From assembly GCF_003347605.1 (NCBI RefSeq), contig NZ_QDFZ01000007.1, forward strand, positions 124,001 to 188,000: a stretch of 64,000 bases of DNA, in the 5' to 3' direction. The stretch comes from Chryseobacterium sp. KLBC 52. GTDB taxonomy: Bacteria; Bacteroidota; Bacteroidia; Flavobacteriales; Weeksellaceae. The translations under genes were made by a program, and so were the position numbers. This document shows, piece after piece, positions 28,693 through 36,959 of the stretch; within the stretch, counting starts at the first letter, position 1; each line of letters begins with the position of its first letter. The notes below the pieces were generated by a model. That model did no database searches and was not told the DNA's origin. It saw nothing but the letters and a program-made list of their open reading frames with translations.

Positions 28693-29720
28693 AAACCTTA
28701 GAAACCCCTTCAACAACCATAAAAACACCACAAATGAAAGAAATACTGCAATACCTGTTCAACCATAATACGCTTTCAAAATCAGAAGCAAAAGCTACCA
28801 TGATTGAGATTGCACAGAATAAATTCAACACTGCAGAAGTTACTGCTTTCATAAGTGTTTTCCTGATGCGGAATATCACATTGAAAGAAATGGAAGGCTT
28901 CAGAGAAGCACTATTACAGATGGCTGTTCCTGTAAAAATTGATGCCAGTGATGCCATTGACATTGTTGGAACCGGAGGAGACGGAAAAGACACCATCAAT
29001 ATCTCCACTCTGGCCAGCTTTGTAGTAGCCGGAGCCGGACAAAAGGTAACAAAGCATGGAAATTACGGAGCTTCAACCACCACAGGATCATCGAATGTGC
29101 TGGAAGAACTGGGATATCAGTTTAAAAACAGCTCAGAGCAATTGAATGAAGATCTTGAAAGAGCCAATATCTGCTTTTTACATGCTCCTTATTTTCATCC
29201 TGCTCTGCAATCAGTCGGATTATTGAGAAAATCTTTGGGATTGAGGACATTTTTCAATCTTTTGGGGCCATTGGTAAATCCGGCAAAACCCAAATATTCA
29301 ATGATCGGAGTTTATAATCTTGAAATTGCAAGAATTTATCAGTATCTCCTTCAGAAAGAGGAACGTGATTTTACTCTAGTACATGGTCTTGACGGATATG
29401 ATGAAATAAGTCTTACTGACGATAGTAAAATCATTACAAAAAACGGAGAAGAAATCTATTCTGCAGAAGATTTAGGTTTCAATCCGGTAACACTGGAAGA
29501 TATTAAAGCCGGAAGTTCCATTCAGGAAACGGCAAAAATATTTATGAATATTCTGGAAGGAAACGGTACAGAGCAGCAGAACTCTGTAATCCTTGCCAAC
29601 GCTTCAGTAGCCTTACACAACACTCATAAATTCGGGACGTATGATGACTGTCTTTTAATGGCTCAGGAAAGCCTTCAAAGCGGAAAAGCATTGAATAGTT
29701 TTAATCTTTTAATTAATTAG
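28689..29720 (+). CDS. trpD: Anthranilate phosphoribosyltransferase
   Basis: A 343-residue enzyme that joins anthranilate to PRPP. 'DIVGTGGDGKDTINIST' is the PRPP-binding signature, and 'KHGNYGASTTTGSSNVLEELG' and 'LGPLVNPAKP' follow as expected. The first 15 residues (MKTLETPSTTIKTPQ) are not family-like and resemble translated C-rich spacer. The Met at 28734 (MKEILQYLF) may be the native start, with the upstream ATG made available by spacer growth; the ATGA overlap with trpG favours the longer form. Confidence 0.95.
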   Translation: MKTLETPSTTIKTPQMKEILQYLFNHNTLSKSEAKATMIEIAQNKFNTAEVTAFISVFLMRNITLKEMEGFREALLQMAVPVKIDASDAIDIVGTGGDGKDTINISTLASFVVAGAGQKVTKHGNYGASTTTGSSNVLEELGYQFKNSSEQLNEDLERANICFLHAPYFHPALQSVGLLRKSLGLRTFFNLLGPLVNPAKPKYSMIGVYNLEIARIYQYLLQKEERDFTLVHGLDGYDEISLTDDSKIITKNGEEIYSAEDLGFNPVTLEDIKAGSSIQETAKIFMNILEGNGTEQQNSVILANASVALHNTHKFGTYDDCLLMAQESLQSGKALNSFNLLIN

Positions 29721-29735
29721 TCTTACAATTTTTTT

Positions 29736-29847
29736 AACCTTTAAGAATTTTAAGTAATGAAGAATCATTAAGATAAATCATTCTGATTTTAAGTTAAAGT
29801 AAAGTTCATCTTAATAATCTTAACACCTTAATACAATCTTAATGGTT
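29736..29847 (-). repeat. Dispersed palindromic element, copy A
   Basis: Read on the minus strand it begins AACCATTAAGATTGTATTAAG, passes the core CAGAATGATT and ends CTTAAAGGTTAAAA. It aligns nearly base for base with 55874-55993 on the plus strand. Each copy is itself an imperfect inverted repeat (the AACC(A/T)TTAAG ends face each other). It fills the gap between trpD and trpC, inside the trp operon. Confidence 0.85.
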
Positions 29848-29913
29848 CAAAAAGAAAAAAGTTTAAACAGGTTCGAATAAAATAATCATTGATTAAATTT
29901 TAAACACAAAAAA

Positions 29914-30687
29914 ATGACTATACTGGATAAAATTATTGAACGAAAAAAAGAGGAAGTTGCTGCAGCAAAATCACGCATTTCCCCTGACCGATTAAAAGAC
30001 ACCGCTTTTTTTGGAAGAAAAACCTATTCTCTGAAAGAATCCATCAAAAATAGGAGCGGAATTATTGCTGAGTTTAAAAGACAATCTCCTTCAAAAGGTA
30101 TCATCAACAATAGTGTACAGCCTTTGGAGGTAGTTTCTGCTTACGAAAATTTTGGAGCCAGCGGAATTTCTATCCTGACTGATCATGATTTTTTCGGAGG
30201 AAATTTAAATGATATTCTGGATGTAAGAAATGAGATTACCATTCCGATTCTGCGAAAAGATTTTATGATTGATGAATATCAGTTTTATGAAGCCAAAAGT
30301 ATTGGAGCTGATGTTGTTTTACTGATTGCTTCATGTCTTTCACCAGCTCAGGTAAAGGAATTCACAGAATTAGCTCACCAGCTGAAACTGGAAGTTTTAC
30401 TGGAAATTCATACGGAAGATGAACTGAACCACTTTAATTCAAAAATCGACTTAGTGGGGATTAACAACAGGAATCTTAAAGATTTTAAAGTAGATCTTCA
30501 CCATTCTGTTCAGTTGAAAAATCAGCTTCCAAAAGAAGTTTTATCTGTTGCAGAAAGTGGTATTTACAGCCTTGAAGATTTTCAGTTTTTAAAAGAAAAA
30601 GGATTTGACGGTTTCCTGATGGGTGAATATTTCATGAAAAATACAGATCCTGCCAAAGCTTTTGAAGAATTCACTTCTCAAATTTAA
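29914..30687 (+). CDS. trpC: Indole-3-glycerol phosphate synthase
   Basis: A 257-residue TIM-barrel enzyme converting carboxyphenylaminodeoxyribulose phosphate to indole-3-glycerol phosphate. Supporting motifs are 'IIAEFKRQSPSKGII' (catalytic Lys), 'LTDHDFFGGNLNDI', 'LRKDFMIDEYQ', 'GINNRNLKDFKVDL' and 'AESGIYSLEDF'. It is a stand-alone protein, not fused to TrpF. It is separated from trpD by the 193-base gap holding repeat copy A. Confidence 0.96.
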   Translation: MTILDKIIERKKEEVAAAKSRISPDRLKDTAFFGRKTYSLKESIKNRSGIIAEFKRQSPSKGIINNSVQPLEVVSAYENFGASGISILTDHDFFGGNLNDILDVRNEITIPILRKDFMIDEYQFYEAKSIGADVVLLIASCLSPAQVKEFTELAHQLKLEVLLEIHTEDELNHFNSKIDLVGINNRNLKDFKVDLHHSVQLKNQLPKEVLSVAESGIYSLEDFQFLKEKGFDGFLMGEYFMKNTDPAKAFEEFTSQI

Positions 30688-30705
30688 ACTCAATAATAAT
30701 CAACA

Positions 30706-31404
30706 ATGAAACTGCAACCTACCACCTCAAACCTGCCACCTCGCCTGAAAGTCTGCGGTCTTACAAAACCGGATCAGATTCAGGAATTGATTGCTATGAA
30801 AACAGATTTTCTTGGTTTTATCTTCTACGAAAAGTCACCGAGATATGTTTTGAATCATCTGAGTCTGGAAGAGATCTCAACCATTGATCATCAGGGAAAA
30901 GTGGGCGTTTTTGTCAATGAAGAAGCAGATATCATTGTAAAGATCGTTCAACATGCAGATTTGAATTTTGTACAGCTTCATGGTGATGAAAGTAATGATT
31001 TCATTGCTGAACTAAGACAAAAACTAAATCCTGAGGTTGGAATCATTAAAGTCATCAGAATAGGAAGTAATACGGCAGAAAATCAAAACAAAATAACACA
31101 AATTCTTGATCTGCAACCTGCAACCTGCAACCTGCAACCTATCAACTACTACCTATTCGATACGGACAGCAAAGCCTTTGGTGGAACTGGAAAACAATTC
31201 GACTGGAATATTCTGAATGAGTTTCAAATTCCATTGCCCTACTTTTTAAGCGGCGGTATTTCTGAGGAAAATCTAGGGAATATGGATACATTGAAACAAC
31301 AGCCTTTTGCTTTGGATATCAATTCGAAATTTGAAACAGAGCCCGGAAATAAAAATATTAACAGCATAAAAAAGTTTAAAACTTTATATCAGCAAAATAA
31401 ATAA
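30706..31404 (+). CDS. trpF: Phosphoribosylanthranilate isomerase with repeat-derived insertions
   Basis: A 232-residue TIM-barrel enzyme. Catalytic Cys is in 'LKVCGLTKPDQI' and catalytic Asp in 'LFDTDSKAFGGTGKQFDW'. 'VQLHGDES' and 'FLSGGISEENL' are typical. It is about 20 residues longer than usual. Extra residues 2-12 (KLQPTTSNLPP) and 136-145 (LQPATCNLQP) are translated low-complexity DNA; the second is four copies of CTGCAAC at 31111-31138. Both insertions keep the frame and probably lie in loops, since all catalytic motifs survive. Confidence 0.93.
   Translation: MKLQPTTSNLPPRLKVCGLTKPDQIQELIAMKTDFLGFIFYEKSPRYVLNHLSLEEISTIDHQGKVGVFVNEEADIIVKIVQHADLNFVQLHGDESNDFIAELRQKLNPEVGIIKVIRIGSNTAENQNKITQILDLQPATCNLQPINYYLFDTDSKAFGGTGKQFDWNILNEFQIPLPYFLSGGISEENLGNMDTLKQQPFALDINSKFETEPGNKNINSIKKFKTLYQQNK
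31111..31138 (+). repeat. CTGCAAC x4 inside trpF
   Basis: Four perfect tandem copies of a 7-mer inside coding sequence, followed by CTATCAACTACTACC. Because 7 is not a multiple of 3, a change of one copy would shift the trpF frame. Confidence 0.95.
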
Positions 31405-31423
31405 CACATAAAAACACACAAGG

Positions 31424-31933
31424 ATGAATATACATTTGCTCAAAAAGACATTTTATAAAACATTATTTCCGCCTAAATTCGGGAATGAAAAAATTCAGAA
31501 CCTGTACCACTTTGTTGCTCAGAACGACAGTAATACAGAACATTGGGAAGTGGGTGGATTATTGTCTGATTTCATTAGTATTATAAAAGATTTTGAAGAA
31601 AGTGATATTCAGTATTTTTTTGAAAGAATCAGCTTATGGAACAGCTATTATCTGGTGATTATTTCGGATAAATTTTTGGAAAACCATGTCAGATCGCTTG
31701 TAAAGTATGACTTAGGACTTATTTATGCTAAAATATTTCTACTTTACGAAGACTCTGATCCTTATTATCTGATTGACAATCTGGAAATTGCGATTACCAT
31801 GTATCAGTCGAAAATAGATAAAGCAACCTTAATTGATGTAATGCACAAAATAGAATTGCTGTATTATAAAAAACTGATTACCAAACAGCAAAATGATTAC
31901 CATCTCACATTTATTAATAGCTTAAACCCATGA
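31424..31933 (+). CDS. Unknown protein inside the trp operon
   Basis: A 169-residue soluble, mostly helical protein starting MNIHLLKKTFYKTLFPPKFG, rich in Tyr, Phe, Asp and Glu. No signal peptide, membrane segment or catalytic motif is seen, and I do not recognise the family. It lies between trpF and trpB, and its stop overlaps the next start (ATGA), so it is co-translated with the acetyltransferase. A link to tryptophan synthesis is not implied by sequence. Confidence 0.7.
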   Translation: MNIHLLKKTFYKTLFPPKFGNEKIQNLYHFVAQNDSNTEHWEVGGLLSDFISIIKDFEESDIQYFFERISLWNSYYLVIISDKFLENHVRSLVKYDLGLIYAKIFLLYEDSDPYYLIDNLEIAITMYQSKIDKATLIDVMHKIELLYYKKLITKQQNDYHLTFINSLNP

Positions 31934-32475
31934 AATATAAGATAAAAGAAACGAAAGATTTAACGGAAGACGAGATCAAACATATTCTTGAACTTTGGGA
32001 CATTTCTGCATGGAATACAATGAAATCTACCTATTTCCGTACTTTTTTCAAAGATTCAGAGTTTCATTTTCTGGTAGATGCCCATGAAAATATCCTGGCT
32101 GTTATAAGGGTGAATTTTGATTTTACCTTAAAAATAGCAGACACAGCATATAATTTTGCAGAAGCTGTAGGGCTTGTAGCAGCTCATAAAAAGAAAGGTT
32201 ACGGTGCTGCATTGGTAAAGAATTTCAAGGAAAACGTCATTCATAGAAATTTGGAAACGATTGGTTTCTGCCATGCTGATCTTCGTTCCTTTTATGAAAA
32301 ATGTGATATAGAAATTCTCCACGACAAAGCCAAAATGATCAAAGAAAGTATCGGCTCGGAGTGGGTGAATTCTGAAGATGATGATATTTTGATTTTTCAT
32401 ACCTCACAGGAAAGAAAAGAGCTGCTGAACCAGCTGAGTGTACAAAACAACGCTTATTTAATGACTAAAGAATAA
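31930..32475 (+). CDS. GNAT family N-acetyltransferase
   Basis: A 181-residue protein with a GNAT fold. Strand '[19 protein letters not shown]' leads to '[21 protein letters not shown]', the acetyl-CoA pyrophosphate loop (K-K-G-Y-G-A), and then '[19 protein letters not shown]', the usual late GNAT helix with Tyr. The substrate is unknown. It sits four bases before trpB and is coupled to the unknown gene upstream, so it is expressed with tryptophan synthesis. Confidence 0.75.
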   Translation: MKYKIKETKDLTEDEIKHILELWDISAWNTMKSTYFRTFFKDSEFHFLVDAHENILAVIRVNFDFTLKIADTAYNFAEAVGLVAAHKKKGYGAALVKNFKENVIHRNLETIGFCHADLRSFYEKCDIEILHDKAKMIKESIGSEWVNSEDDDILIFHTSQERKELLNQLSVQNNAYLMTKE

Positions 32476-32479
32476 AAAA

Positions 32480-33664
32480 ATGAATTATAAAAACCCCGAT
32501 GAGAACGGATATTATGGAGAGTTTGGAGGTGCTTTCATCCCCGAAATGCTCTATCCTAATGTAGAAGAACTGCAAAAAAACTATCTTGAAATCATAGAAT
32601 CTGAAGATTTTCAGGCTGAATATCAGGATTTGCTGAAAAATTATGTCGGAAGGGCTACTCCACTCTATTTTGCTAAAAACTTAAGTCAAAAATACCAGAC
32701 ACAGATTTATTTGAAACGGGAAGATCTCAACCATACCGGAGCTCACAAGATTAATAATGCTCTGGGACAGGTCTTATTGGCAAAACGTCTTGGAAAAACA
32801 AGAATTATTGCTGAAACCGGTGCAGGACAACATGGTGTTGCTACCGCTACAGCGTGTGCTTTACTTGGTCTTGAGTGCATCGTTTATATGGGAGAAATTG
32901 ATATCCAGAGACAAGCCCCGAATGTAGCAAGAATGAAAATGCTTGGTGCAGAAGTGGTAGCAGCTACTTCAGGATCAAAAACCCTTAAAGATGCAGTGAA
33001 TGAAGCATTAAGAGACTGGATCAACAATCCTGTAACGACTCATTACGTGATTGGAAGTGTGGTAGGACCTCATCCTTTTCCTGATTTGGTAGCAAGATTT
33101 CAGAGTATTATTTCAAAAGAAATCAAAGAACAGCTGAAAGAGAAAATCGGAAGGGAAAATCCGGATTATGTGATTGCCTGTGTAGGTGGAGGAAGTAATG
33201 CTGCAGGAACTTTCTATCATTTTGTAGAAGAAAAAGAAGTAAAAATCATTGCTGCTGAAGCCGGAGGATTGGGTGTAGATTCAGGAAAATCTGCTGCGAC
33301 TACATTTTTAGGAACTTTGGGGGTACTTCACGGAAGCAAAAGCCTTGTGATGCAGACGGAAGACGGACAGGTGATAGAGCCTCACTCTATTTCTGCAGGA
33401 TTGGATTACCCTGGAATAGGTCCTTTTCATGCGCATTTGTTCAAAGAAAAAAGAGCAGAATTCTTTAGTATTAATGATGACGAAGCTTTACAATGTGCTT
33501 TTGAACTCACCAGACTGGAAGGAATTATTCCCGCACTGGAAAGTTCTCATGCGCTGGCAGTTTTAGATAAGAAAAAATTTAATGAAAATGATGTTGTCGT
33601 TATCTGCCTGAGTGGCCGTGGAGATAAGGATATGGGCACCTATCTTAAAGAAATTAGAAGTTAG
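32480..33664 (+). CDS. trpB: Tryptophan synthase beta chain
   Basis: A 394-residue PLP enzyme joining indole and serine. The Schiff-base lysine is Lys90 in '[15 protein letters not shown]', and '[15 protein letters not shown]' holds the catalytic Glu. '[15 protein letters not shown]' binds the PLP phosphate, and '[12 protein letters not shown]' closes the protein. This is TrpB1 type, with the TrpA-interaction regions intact. It should form the alpha2-beta2 complex with TrpA. Confidence 0.97.
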   Translation: MNYKNPDENGYYGEFGGAFIPEMLYPNVEELQKNYLEIIESEDFQAEYQDLLKNYVGRATPLYFAKNLSQKYQTQIYLKREDLNHTGAHKINNALGQVLLAKRLGKTRIIAETGAGQHGVATATACALLGLECIVYMGEIDIQRQAPNVARMKMLGAEVVAATSGSKTLKDAVNEALRDWINNPVTTHYVIGSVVGPHPFPDLVARFQSIISKEIKEQLKEKIGRENPDYVIACVGGGSNAAGTFYHFVEEKEVKIIAAEAGGLGVDSGKSAATTFLGTLGVLHGSKSLVMQTEDGQVIEPHSISAGLDYPGIGPFHAHLFKEKRAEFFSINDDEALQCAFELTRLEGIIPALESSHALAVLDKKKFNENDVVVICLSGRGDKDMGTYLKEIRS

Positions 33665-33750
33665 ATACTAGAAATTAGTAAGTATTACCTAATAAAAAGT
33701 ATTCACCTTCTAACTTCTAACCTCGAATTTCTAACCTCTATAATAAAGAA
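33665..33750. repeat. Low-complexity spacer between trpB and trpA
   Basis: Words TTAGATACTAGAAATTAG, then CTTCTAACTTCTAACC and TTTCTAACCTC. The left part (TAGAAATTAG) is roughly complementary to the right part (CTTCTAAC...TTTCTAACC), giving another head-to-tail palindromic island. Confidence 0.5.
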
Positions 33751-34485
33751 ATGAAAAAACTAAATATATACTTCACAGCAGGAATTCCACAGTTGGAAGA
33801 TACCGCTGATATTATACAACTGATTCAGGAATCCGGAGCCGATATGATTGAAATCGGAATGCCTTATTCTGATCCTGTAGCAGACGGACCTGTGATTCAG
33901 AAAGCGCACGAGCTGGCTTTACAAAACGGAATGACCATTGAAAAATTGCTGTCTCAGCTGAAAGCGATCAAAGACGAAATCAGAATTCCGATTATTCTGA
34001 TGGGTTACATTAATCCTGTTTTGAGCTTCGGATTTGAGAAATTCTGTGCAGTATGTGCGGAAAGTGGTGTGTCAGGATTGATTCTTCCAGACCTTCCTCC
34101 TATTGAGTTTGAGAAAAACTATCAGCATATTTTAAAACAATATCATCTTAATTTCACTTTTCTGGTAACTCCGGAAACTTCCGATGAAAGGATGATCTAT
34201 CTGGATTCTTTAAGCTCAGGGTTCCTGTATGCAGTGAGCTCCTCTTCTACTACCGGAAATGAAAATGCTGTTGTAAAAAATGAAAACTACCTTTCCAGGG
34301 TAGCTTCCCTCCCGCTTAAAAATCCGGTGATGATTGGATTCGGAATTAAGTCTAAAGAAGATTTTGAAAATGTAACAGAAAAAGCAGATGGCGGTATCAT
34401 TGGGACAGCCTTTGTGAATATTTTACTTCAGGATAGAGACTGGAAGAAAAGTGCTATAGATTTTATCCATTCCATAAAAGGGTAA
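33751..34485 (+). CDS. trpA: Tryptophan synthase alpha chain
   Basis: A 244-residue TIM barrel cleaving indole-3-glycerol phosphate to indole. The catalytic acids are Glu34 and Asp45 in 'IEIGMPYSDPVADGPVIQ'. 'ILMGYINPVLSFG', 'GLILPDLPP' and 'IGFGIKSKEDF' are family motifs. It is the last trp gene and is followed by lipB, which has its own promoter. Confidence 0.97.
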   Translation: MKKLNIYFTAGIPQLEDTADIIQLIQESGADMIEIGMPYSDPVADGPVIQKAHELALQNGMTIEKLLSQLKAIKDEIRIPIILMGYINPVLSFGFEKFCAVCAESGVSGLILPDLPPIEFEKNYQHILKQYHLNFTFLVTPETSDERMIYLDSLSSGFLYAVSSSSTTGNENAVVKNENYLSRVASLPLKNPVMIGFGIKSKEDFENVTEKADGGIIGTAFVNILLQDRDWKKSAIDFIHSIKG

Positions 34486-34492
34486 AATTCAC

Positions 34493-34500
34493 TAAATTTG
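34493..34500 (+). promoter_or_regulatory. -7 promoter box for lipB
   Basis: TAAATTTG, exact consensus, 16 bases before the lipB ATG. It suggests lipB can be made independently of the trp operon. Confidence 0.5.
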
Positions 34501-34516
34501 TATATCAAAAATTGAA

Positions 34517-35245
34517 ATGAATACAAATCAAAATAAAGCAGTAGAATTTGAAGATTTAGGAGTCAAAGAATATCAGCCTGCCTGGGATTATCAGGAACAG
34601 CTGATGAAAAACATCATTGACACCAAAATAAAAAACAGAGATCTTCCTGCAGAACAACATACCACTACTCCCAATCACCTTCTTTTTGTAGAACATCCTC
34701 ATGTGTATACCTTAGGAAAAAGCGGGCATGAAGAAAATATGCTTGCCGGTATTGACAAGCTGAAAGAAATTGATGCTACTTTCGTGAAAGTAAACCGTGG
34801 CGGAGATATTACCTATCACGGTTATGGACAAGTTGTAGGTTATCCTATTCTGGATCTTGAAAACTTTTTCACAGATATTCATTTATATATGAGAAATCTG
34901 GAAGAAGTGATCATCAGAACCATTGCCGAATATGGTATTAAAGGAGAACGCTCGCCGGGAGAAACCGGAGTTTGGCTGGATGTTGGAAAGCCTTACGCCA
35001 GAAAAATGTGTGCGATGGGAGTGAAAGCTTCCCGTTGGGTAACTCTTCACGGCTTTGCATTGAATGTGAATACGGATATGCGTTATTTTGAATACATTAT
35101 TCCATGTGGGATCAAAGACAAGCAGGTAACTTCTTTGAAAAGAGAGCTTGAAAGAGAGTTGACACCAGAAGAAATGGAAGAATTGAAAGCAAAGATCAGA
35201 AAACATTTCGCTGATGTTTTTCAGGCAGAATTGATTTACAAATAG
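34517..35245 (+). CDS. lipB: Octanoyl-ACP:protein N-octanoyltransferase
   Basis: A 242-residue LipB. The 'RGGDITYHGYGQ' motif (94-105) and the catalytic pair Lys170 ('CAMGVKASRW') and Cys197 ('IIPCGIKDKQVTS') are intact. It transfers octanoate from acyl carrier protein to lipoyl domains as the first step of lipoate synthesis. It ends at a clear terminator. Confidence 0.96.
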   Translation: MNTNQNKAVEFEDLGVKEYQPAWDYQEQLMKNIIDTKIKNRDLPAEQHTTTPNHLLFVEHPHVYTLGKSGHEENMLAGIDKLKEIDATFVKVNRGGDITYHGYGQVVGYPILDLENFFTDIHLYMRNLEEVIIRTIAEYGIKGERSPGETGVWLDVGKPYARKMCAMGVKASRWVTLHGFALNVNTDMRYFEYIIPCGIKDKQVTSLKRELERELTPEEMEELKAKIRKHFADVFQAELIYK

Positions 35246-35267
35246 CCAAGTTTAGTTACAATATAAT

Positions 35268-35301
35268 AAGCCCGGTTTCAACTATTGAAACTGGGTTTTT
35301 A
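35268..35301 (+). terminator. Terminator after lipB
   Basis: Stem CCCGGTTTCAA / TTGAAACTGGG with a CTA loop (one mismatch), followed by a T run. Confidence 0.8.
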
Positions 35302-35610
35302 ATTTTATGATAATGTTATTTTTATTTAATTAGACTAGCCACAACGTTTATCATTCCGTAGGAATTCAAATCGTAAAAAACAACGGATTTTACTATTTTA
35401 AAAATTTTCTATTTTCCTTGGATTTACCTATAAAAATCATCATTTTTCTACCTTTTTCCCTATTATTAAATCAATAAAACAACAGAATAATTTATTTTTT
35501 TTAAAAAAAATATTGCTCATATTTTAAATTTTATTACTTTTAATATCACAAAATAGTGAACTATCACCATTATAAAGTTCACTGAAAATTAACCACAAAA
35601 TATAAAAACT
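35302..35610. other. AT-rich gap upstream of protein-glutaminase
   Basis: No open frame of note. A possible promoter for the next gene is TTG (35513-35515), 19 bases, then TACTTTTA (35535-35542), one base off TAnnTTTG. No operator-like palindrome is recognised. Confidence 0.35.
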
Positions 35611-36570
35611 ATGAAAAAATTTCTGTTATCCATGATGGTATTCGTGTCGGTACTATCTTTTAATTCCTGCTCAGATTCAGGTGCCAGCCAGGATCCTAAT
35701 CTTGTAGCCAAGGAGTCTAATGAAATTGCCATGAAAGACTTCGGTAAAACTGTTCCGGTAGGGATAGAAAAAGAGGATGGAAAATTTAAGGTTTCATTTA
35801 TGGTTTCTGCACAGCCCTATCAAATTAAGGATACCAAAGAAAATGCGGGATTTATCTCCATGATCAAAGAAGCTGTAGAAAATGAAACGCCTGTTCAGAT
35901 TTTTCTGAAAGCTAATTCTAATGAAATTGCAAAAGTAGAAAAAGCAACAGCTGATGACATCCGTTATTTCAAATCAGTATTCAACAAAGAAGAAAGAGGG
36001 GAAAGTAACAAGGCAGTAAGTGTTATTCCTAATCTTGCTACATTAAACAGTCTTTTTACACAGATCAAAAACCAGGCTTGCGGAACTTCTACCGCATCTT
36101 CACCATGTATCACCTTCAGATATCCTGTGGATGGCTGTTATGCAAGAGCTCACAAAATGAGACAAATCCTTTTAAATGCAGGTTACGATTGTGAAAAGCA
36201 ATTCGTTTATGGTAACCTAAGAGCTTCTACAGGAACCTGCTGCGTTTCATGGGTATATCACGTAGCCATTTTGGTAAGCTTCAAAAATGCTTCAGGAATT
36301 GTTGAAAAAAGAATCATTGACCCATCATTATTCTCCAGCGGACCTGTAACTGACGCTGCATGGAGAGCTGCATGTACCAATACAAGCTGTGGATCTGCTT
36401 CTGTTTCTTCTTATGCCAATACAGCAGGAAACGTATACTACAGAAGTCCATCAGGATCTTTATTATATGATAACAATTATGTAAATACCAACTGTGTATT
36501 AAACATATTCTCATCCCTTTCAGGATGTTCTCCTTCCCCTGCACCTAGTGTAGCAAGTTGTGGATTTTAA
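35611..36570 (+). CDS. Protein-glutaminase precursor
   Basis: Secreted protein glutamine deamidase (EC 3.5.1.44 type), 319 residues. Residues 1 to about 20 are the signal peptide (ending 'LSFNSC', lipoprotein-like) and about 21-134 the propeptide. Residues about 135-319 are the mature enzyme, starting near 'AVSVIPNLATLNS'. The papain-like triad is Cys176 ('DGCYARAHKM'), His217 ('VYHVAIL') and Asp237 ('RIIDPSLF'). The mature part is rich in cysteines, as in the Chryseobacterium proteolyticum enzyme, which it resembles along its whole length from my memory of that sequence. It converts protein-bound Gln to Glu outside the cell. In the known enzyme the propeptide blocks the active site until removed. 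Confidence 0.95.
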   Translation: MKKFLLSMMVFVSVLSFNSCSDSGASQDPNLVAKESNEIAMKDFGKTVPVGIEKEDGKFKVSFMVSAQPYQIKDTKENAGFISMIKEAVENETPVQIFLKANSNEIAKVEKATADDIRYFKSVFNKEERGESNKAVSVIPNLATLNSLFTQIKNQACGTSTASSPCITFRYPVDGCYARAHKMRQILLNAGYDCEKQFVYGNLRASTGTCCVSWVYHVAILVSFKNASGIVEKRIIDPSLFSSGPVTDAAWRAACTNTSCGSASVSSYANTAGNVYYRSPSGSLLYDNNYVNTNCVLNIFSSLSGCSPSPAPSVASCGF

Positions 36571-36583
36571 CTAATTTATATAG

Positions 36584-36623
36584 AGCTCCTGCCCATATTT
36601 TGATATATTGCAGGAGCTTTTTA
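36584..36623 (+). terminator. Terminator between protein-glutaminase and the small lipoprotein gene
   Basis: Stem AGCTCCTGC / GCAGGAGCT around a 17-base AT loop, followed by TTTT. It may only partly stop transcription into the next gene 20 bases on. Confidence 0.7.
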
Positions 36624-36641
36624 CTTAATCTTTTTTTTATT

Positions 36642-36953
36642 ATGAAAGCCTGGTCCTATTTACTATTACTTTTTATTATGATTACATCCTGTTCCGGAAA
36701 TTCCAGTTCACAGAACTTAACATGGTACAATAATGCCACGATTTCCAACATCATGGAAGATCCCGATCAACCGAATGAAGTGGTACGTGTCGCTATTGGA
36801 ATCAGCGCTCAGGTTTTTTATCTTTCAAAAAAATCACCGGAATACAAAAGCCTTATGGAAAAAGCAACCCAAAGCTTTAAAAAAGGTAAGACCTATAATA
36901 TCGGTATTGAAAATAAAACCAATATCATCAAAGAAATTAAAGAGGTCAAATAA
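36642..36953 (+). CDS. Small lipoprotein resembling the protein-glutaminase propeptide
   Basis: A 103-residue lipoprotein: signal 'MKAWSYLLLLFIMITSC', then a short linker and one small domain (about 46-103). That domain can be laid on the propeptide of the preceding protein-glutaminase. 'VRVAIGISAQVFYLSKKS' matches 'FKVSFMVSAQPYQIKDTK', the helix 'YKSLMEKATQSF' matches 'FISMIKEAVENE', and 'YNIGIENKTNIIKEIKEV' matches 'VQIFLKANSNEIAKVEKA'. It lacks any catalytic domain. I infer a membrane-tethered, propeptide-like inhibitor or chaperone for the enzyme. The longer frame from 36558 overlaps the previous gene and is not used. Confidence 0.7.
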   Translation: MKAWSYLLLLFIMITSCSGNSSSQNLTWYNNATISNIMEDPDQPNEVVRVAIGISAQVFYLSKKSPEYKSLMEKATQSFKKGKTYNIGIENKTNIIKEIKEVK

Positions 36954-36959
36954 TCCGGA

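Noticed and set aside
36558..36641. Upstream extension of the small lipoprotein gene
   Set aside because: It overlaps the protein-glutaminase end and the terminator hairpin, and it would bury the lipoprotein signal.
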